Under the pieces are notes generated by a model, which was not told the DNA's origin, searched no databases, and saw only the letters and a list, made by a program, of their open reading frames with translations. The translations under genes and the position numbers were made by a program. A stretch of DNA of 7,012 nucleotides from an uncultured Bacilli bacterium (GTDB lineage Bacteria; Bacillota_I; Bacilli_A; RF39; UBA660). Numbering within the stretch: position 1 is the first letter of the stretch; each line of letters begins with the position of its first letter. The stretch spans positions 1 to 7,012 of the forward strand of contig CANQZL010000080.1 in assembly GCA_947628325.1 (NCBI GenBank), in the 5' to 3' direction. Positions 6,213 to 7,012 of the stretch are shown here, one piece after another.

Positions 6213-7012
6213 ATGAAGAGATATATGACTATAGAAGAATACTTTAAAACACAAATAGTTGATAAGAGAGATACTAGAAGAAGAAAAATAATAAATCATC
6301 TTATTGCTATATTGTGTTTTATAATTATTATCCTCTCATTATATACTATATTTAATTGGTATGTTGATAATTCCAAAATTAAACATATAAAGACTAAAAT
6401 AGAAAAAAATATTAATATAAAAAGTATTAATTTAGATGGAGAATTGATTAATCCTCCAAGTAATATAAATAGTAATTATTACTATTATGTTAATTTTCCT
6501 TTTATTGATGTTGATTTTTCTTCGTTAATGGCTATAAATAAAGAGACAATTGCTTTTATACATGTTAATAATACTAATGTTAATTATCCTGTTGTTAAAA
6601 CTAAAGATAATACTTATTATTTAAAGCATTCTTTTGATATGAAGAAAAATTTGGCAGGATGGATATTTATGGACTATCGAAATAATGAAGATAATTTAGA
6701 TGATAATACAGTTATATATGGGCATTCGAGACTTGATGGAACATTATTTGGTTCGTTAAGAAATGTTCTTTCTAATGGATGGCAAAAAAATAAAGATAAT
6801 TATGTAATAAATTTATCAACAATAAAAGATAATTTGTTATTTCAAATATTCTCTATTTATACTATAAATAAAGAAAGTTATTATATGATGACTAATTTTG
6901 AGAATGAAAATGAAAAGCAAGAGTGGCTTGATACTATGAAAAAGAGAAATATTGCTCCTATTAAAACAGATGTAGATATTAACGATAAAATACTTACTTT
7001 ATCTACTTGTAA
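6213..7012 (+). CDS. srtB: Class B sortase, 3' end cut by the window edge
   Basis: This reading frame is open for 266 complete codons to the window edge, so the gene is partial at its 3' end. It encodes a sortase, a membrane-anchored transpeptidase that cuts substrates at their sorting signal and joins them to peptidoglycan. A short cytoplasmic N-terminus is followed by one membrane helix (about 26-50), giving an extracellular C-terminal catalytic domain. Class B hallmarks are NYPVV, YYLKHSF, AGWIFMDYRNN, then DDNTVIYGHS with catalytic His171, DGTLFGSLRN, and LTLSTC with catalytic Cys266, the last complete codon visible. The catalytic Arg and final strands lie beyond the window. The start at 6213 has AAGAGGTG (6199-6206 region) about 7 nt upstream. 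It is divergent from a gene for an NPNTG-bearing protein, its likely substrate. Confidence 0.93.
   Translation, partial: MKRYMTIEEYFKTQIVDKRDTRRRKIINHLIAILCFIIIILSLYTIFNWYVDNSKIKHIKTKIEKNINIKSINLDGELINPPSNINSNYYYYVNFPFIDVDFSSLMAINKETIAFIHVNNTNVNYPVVKTKDNTYYLKHSFDMKKNLAGWIFMDYRNNEDNLDDNTVIYGHSRLDGTLFGSLRNVLSNGWQKNKDNYVINLSTIKDNLLFQIFSIYTINKESYYMMTNFENENEKQEWLDTMKKRNIAPIKTDVDINDKILTLSTC

Noticed and set aside
1..7012. UGA read as tryptophan, as in many Mollicutes
   Set aside because: Every tryptophan in the genes is TGG and no in-frame TGA interrupts them. The sequence gives no sign of recoding, although TGA is also not used as a stop in the six complete genes.
6213..7012. Sortase truncated by a real stop at the end
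   Set aside because: The trailing TAA is out of frame (Cys codon TGT 7008-7010, then AA). The frame is open at the window edge, so the gene is cut by the window rather than broken.

Overview
The window is very AT-rich (by eye about a quarter G+C). It has AGGAGG-type ribosome binding sites, short T-tailed terminators and ATG starts. All six complete genes end in TAA or TAG, and every tryptophan is TGG. With a sortase, a sortase-anchored surface protein, a PrsW-family protease and a bile salt hydrolase, this points to a low-GC Gram-positive bacterium with a cell wall that lives in an animal gut. An uncultured Bacilli/Erysipelotrichia-like or Clostridia lineage would fit, but no marker gene here fixes the taxonomy.

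Layout, left to right. Positions 1-36 hold the terminator of an unseen upstream gene. A promoter at 40-48 drives a membrane-anchored glycerophosphodiester phosphodiesterase (71-1897, +). A 206-residue protein of unknown function follows (1978-2598, +), and a strong terminator sits at 2639-2674. A second + strand operon encodes a bile salt hydrolase (2737-3711) and thioredoxin reductase TrxB (3720-4613). These two are only 8 bp apart and the second ribosome binding site overlaps the first gene's stop codon. The operon ends at a hairpin (4612-4637) that also terminates the converging gene.

On the - strand are a PrsW-family intramembrane protease with a C-terminal zinc ribbon (4635-5405) and a secreted surface protein ending in an NPNTG sorting signal, a membrane segment and a basic tail (5498-6154). 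Each has its own signals. Divergent from the surface-protein gene, 58 bp away, is a class B sortase (6213 to the window edge). It is cut immediately after its catalytic cysteine.

Two gene pairings stand out. The class B sortase faces a gene whose product carries an NP-x-TG signal, suggesting a dedicated enzyme-substrate pair. The bile salt hydrolase, a cysteine-nucleophile enzyme, is co-transcribed with thioredoxin reductase, suggesting a link between bile acid deconjugation and thiol redox state. All the enzyme families are known. I see no convincing wholly new system, no mobile element, no CRISPR array and no RNA gene. No stretch over 300 bp lacks a gene.
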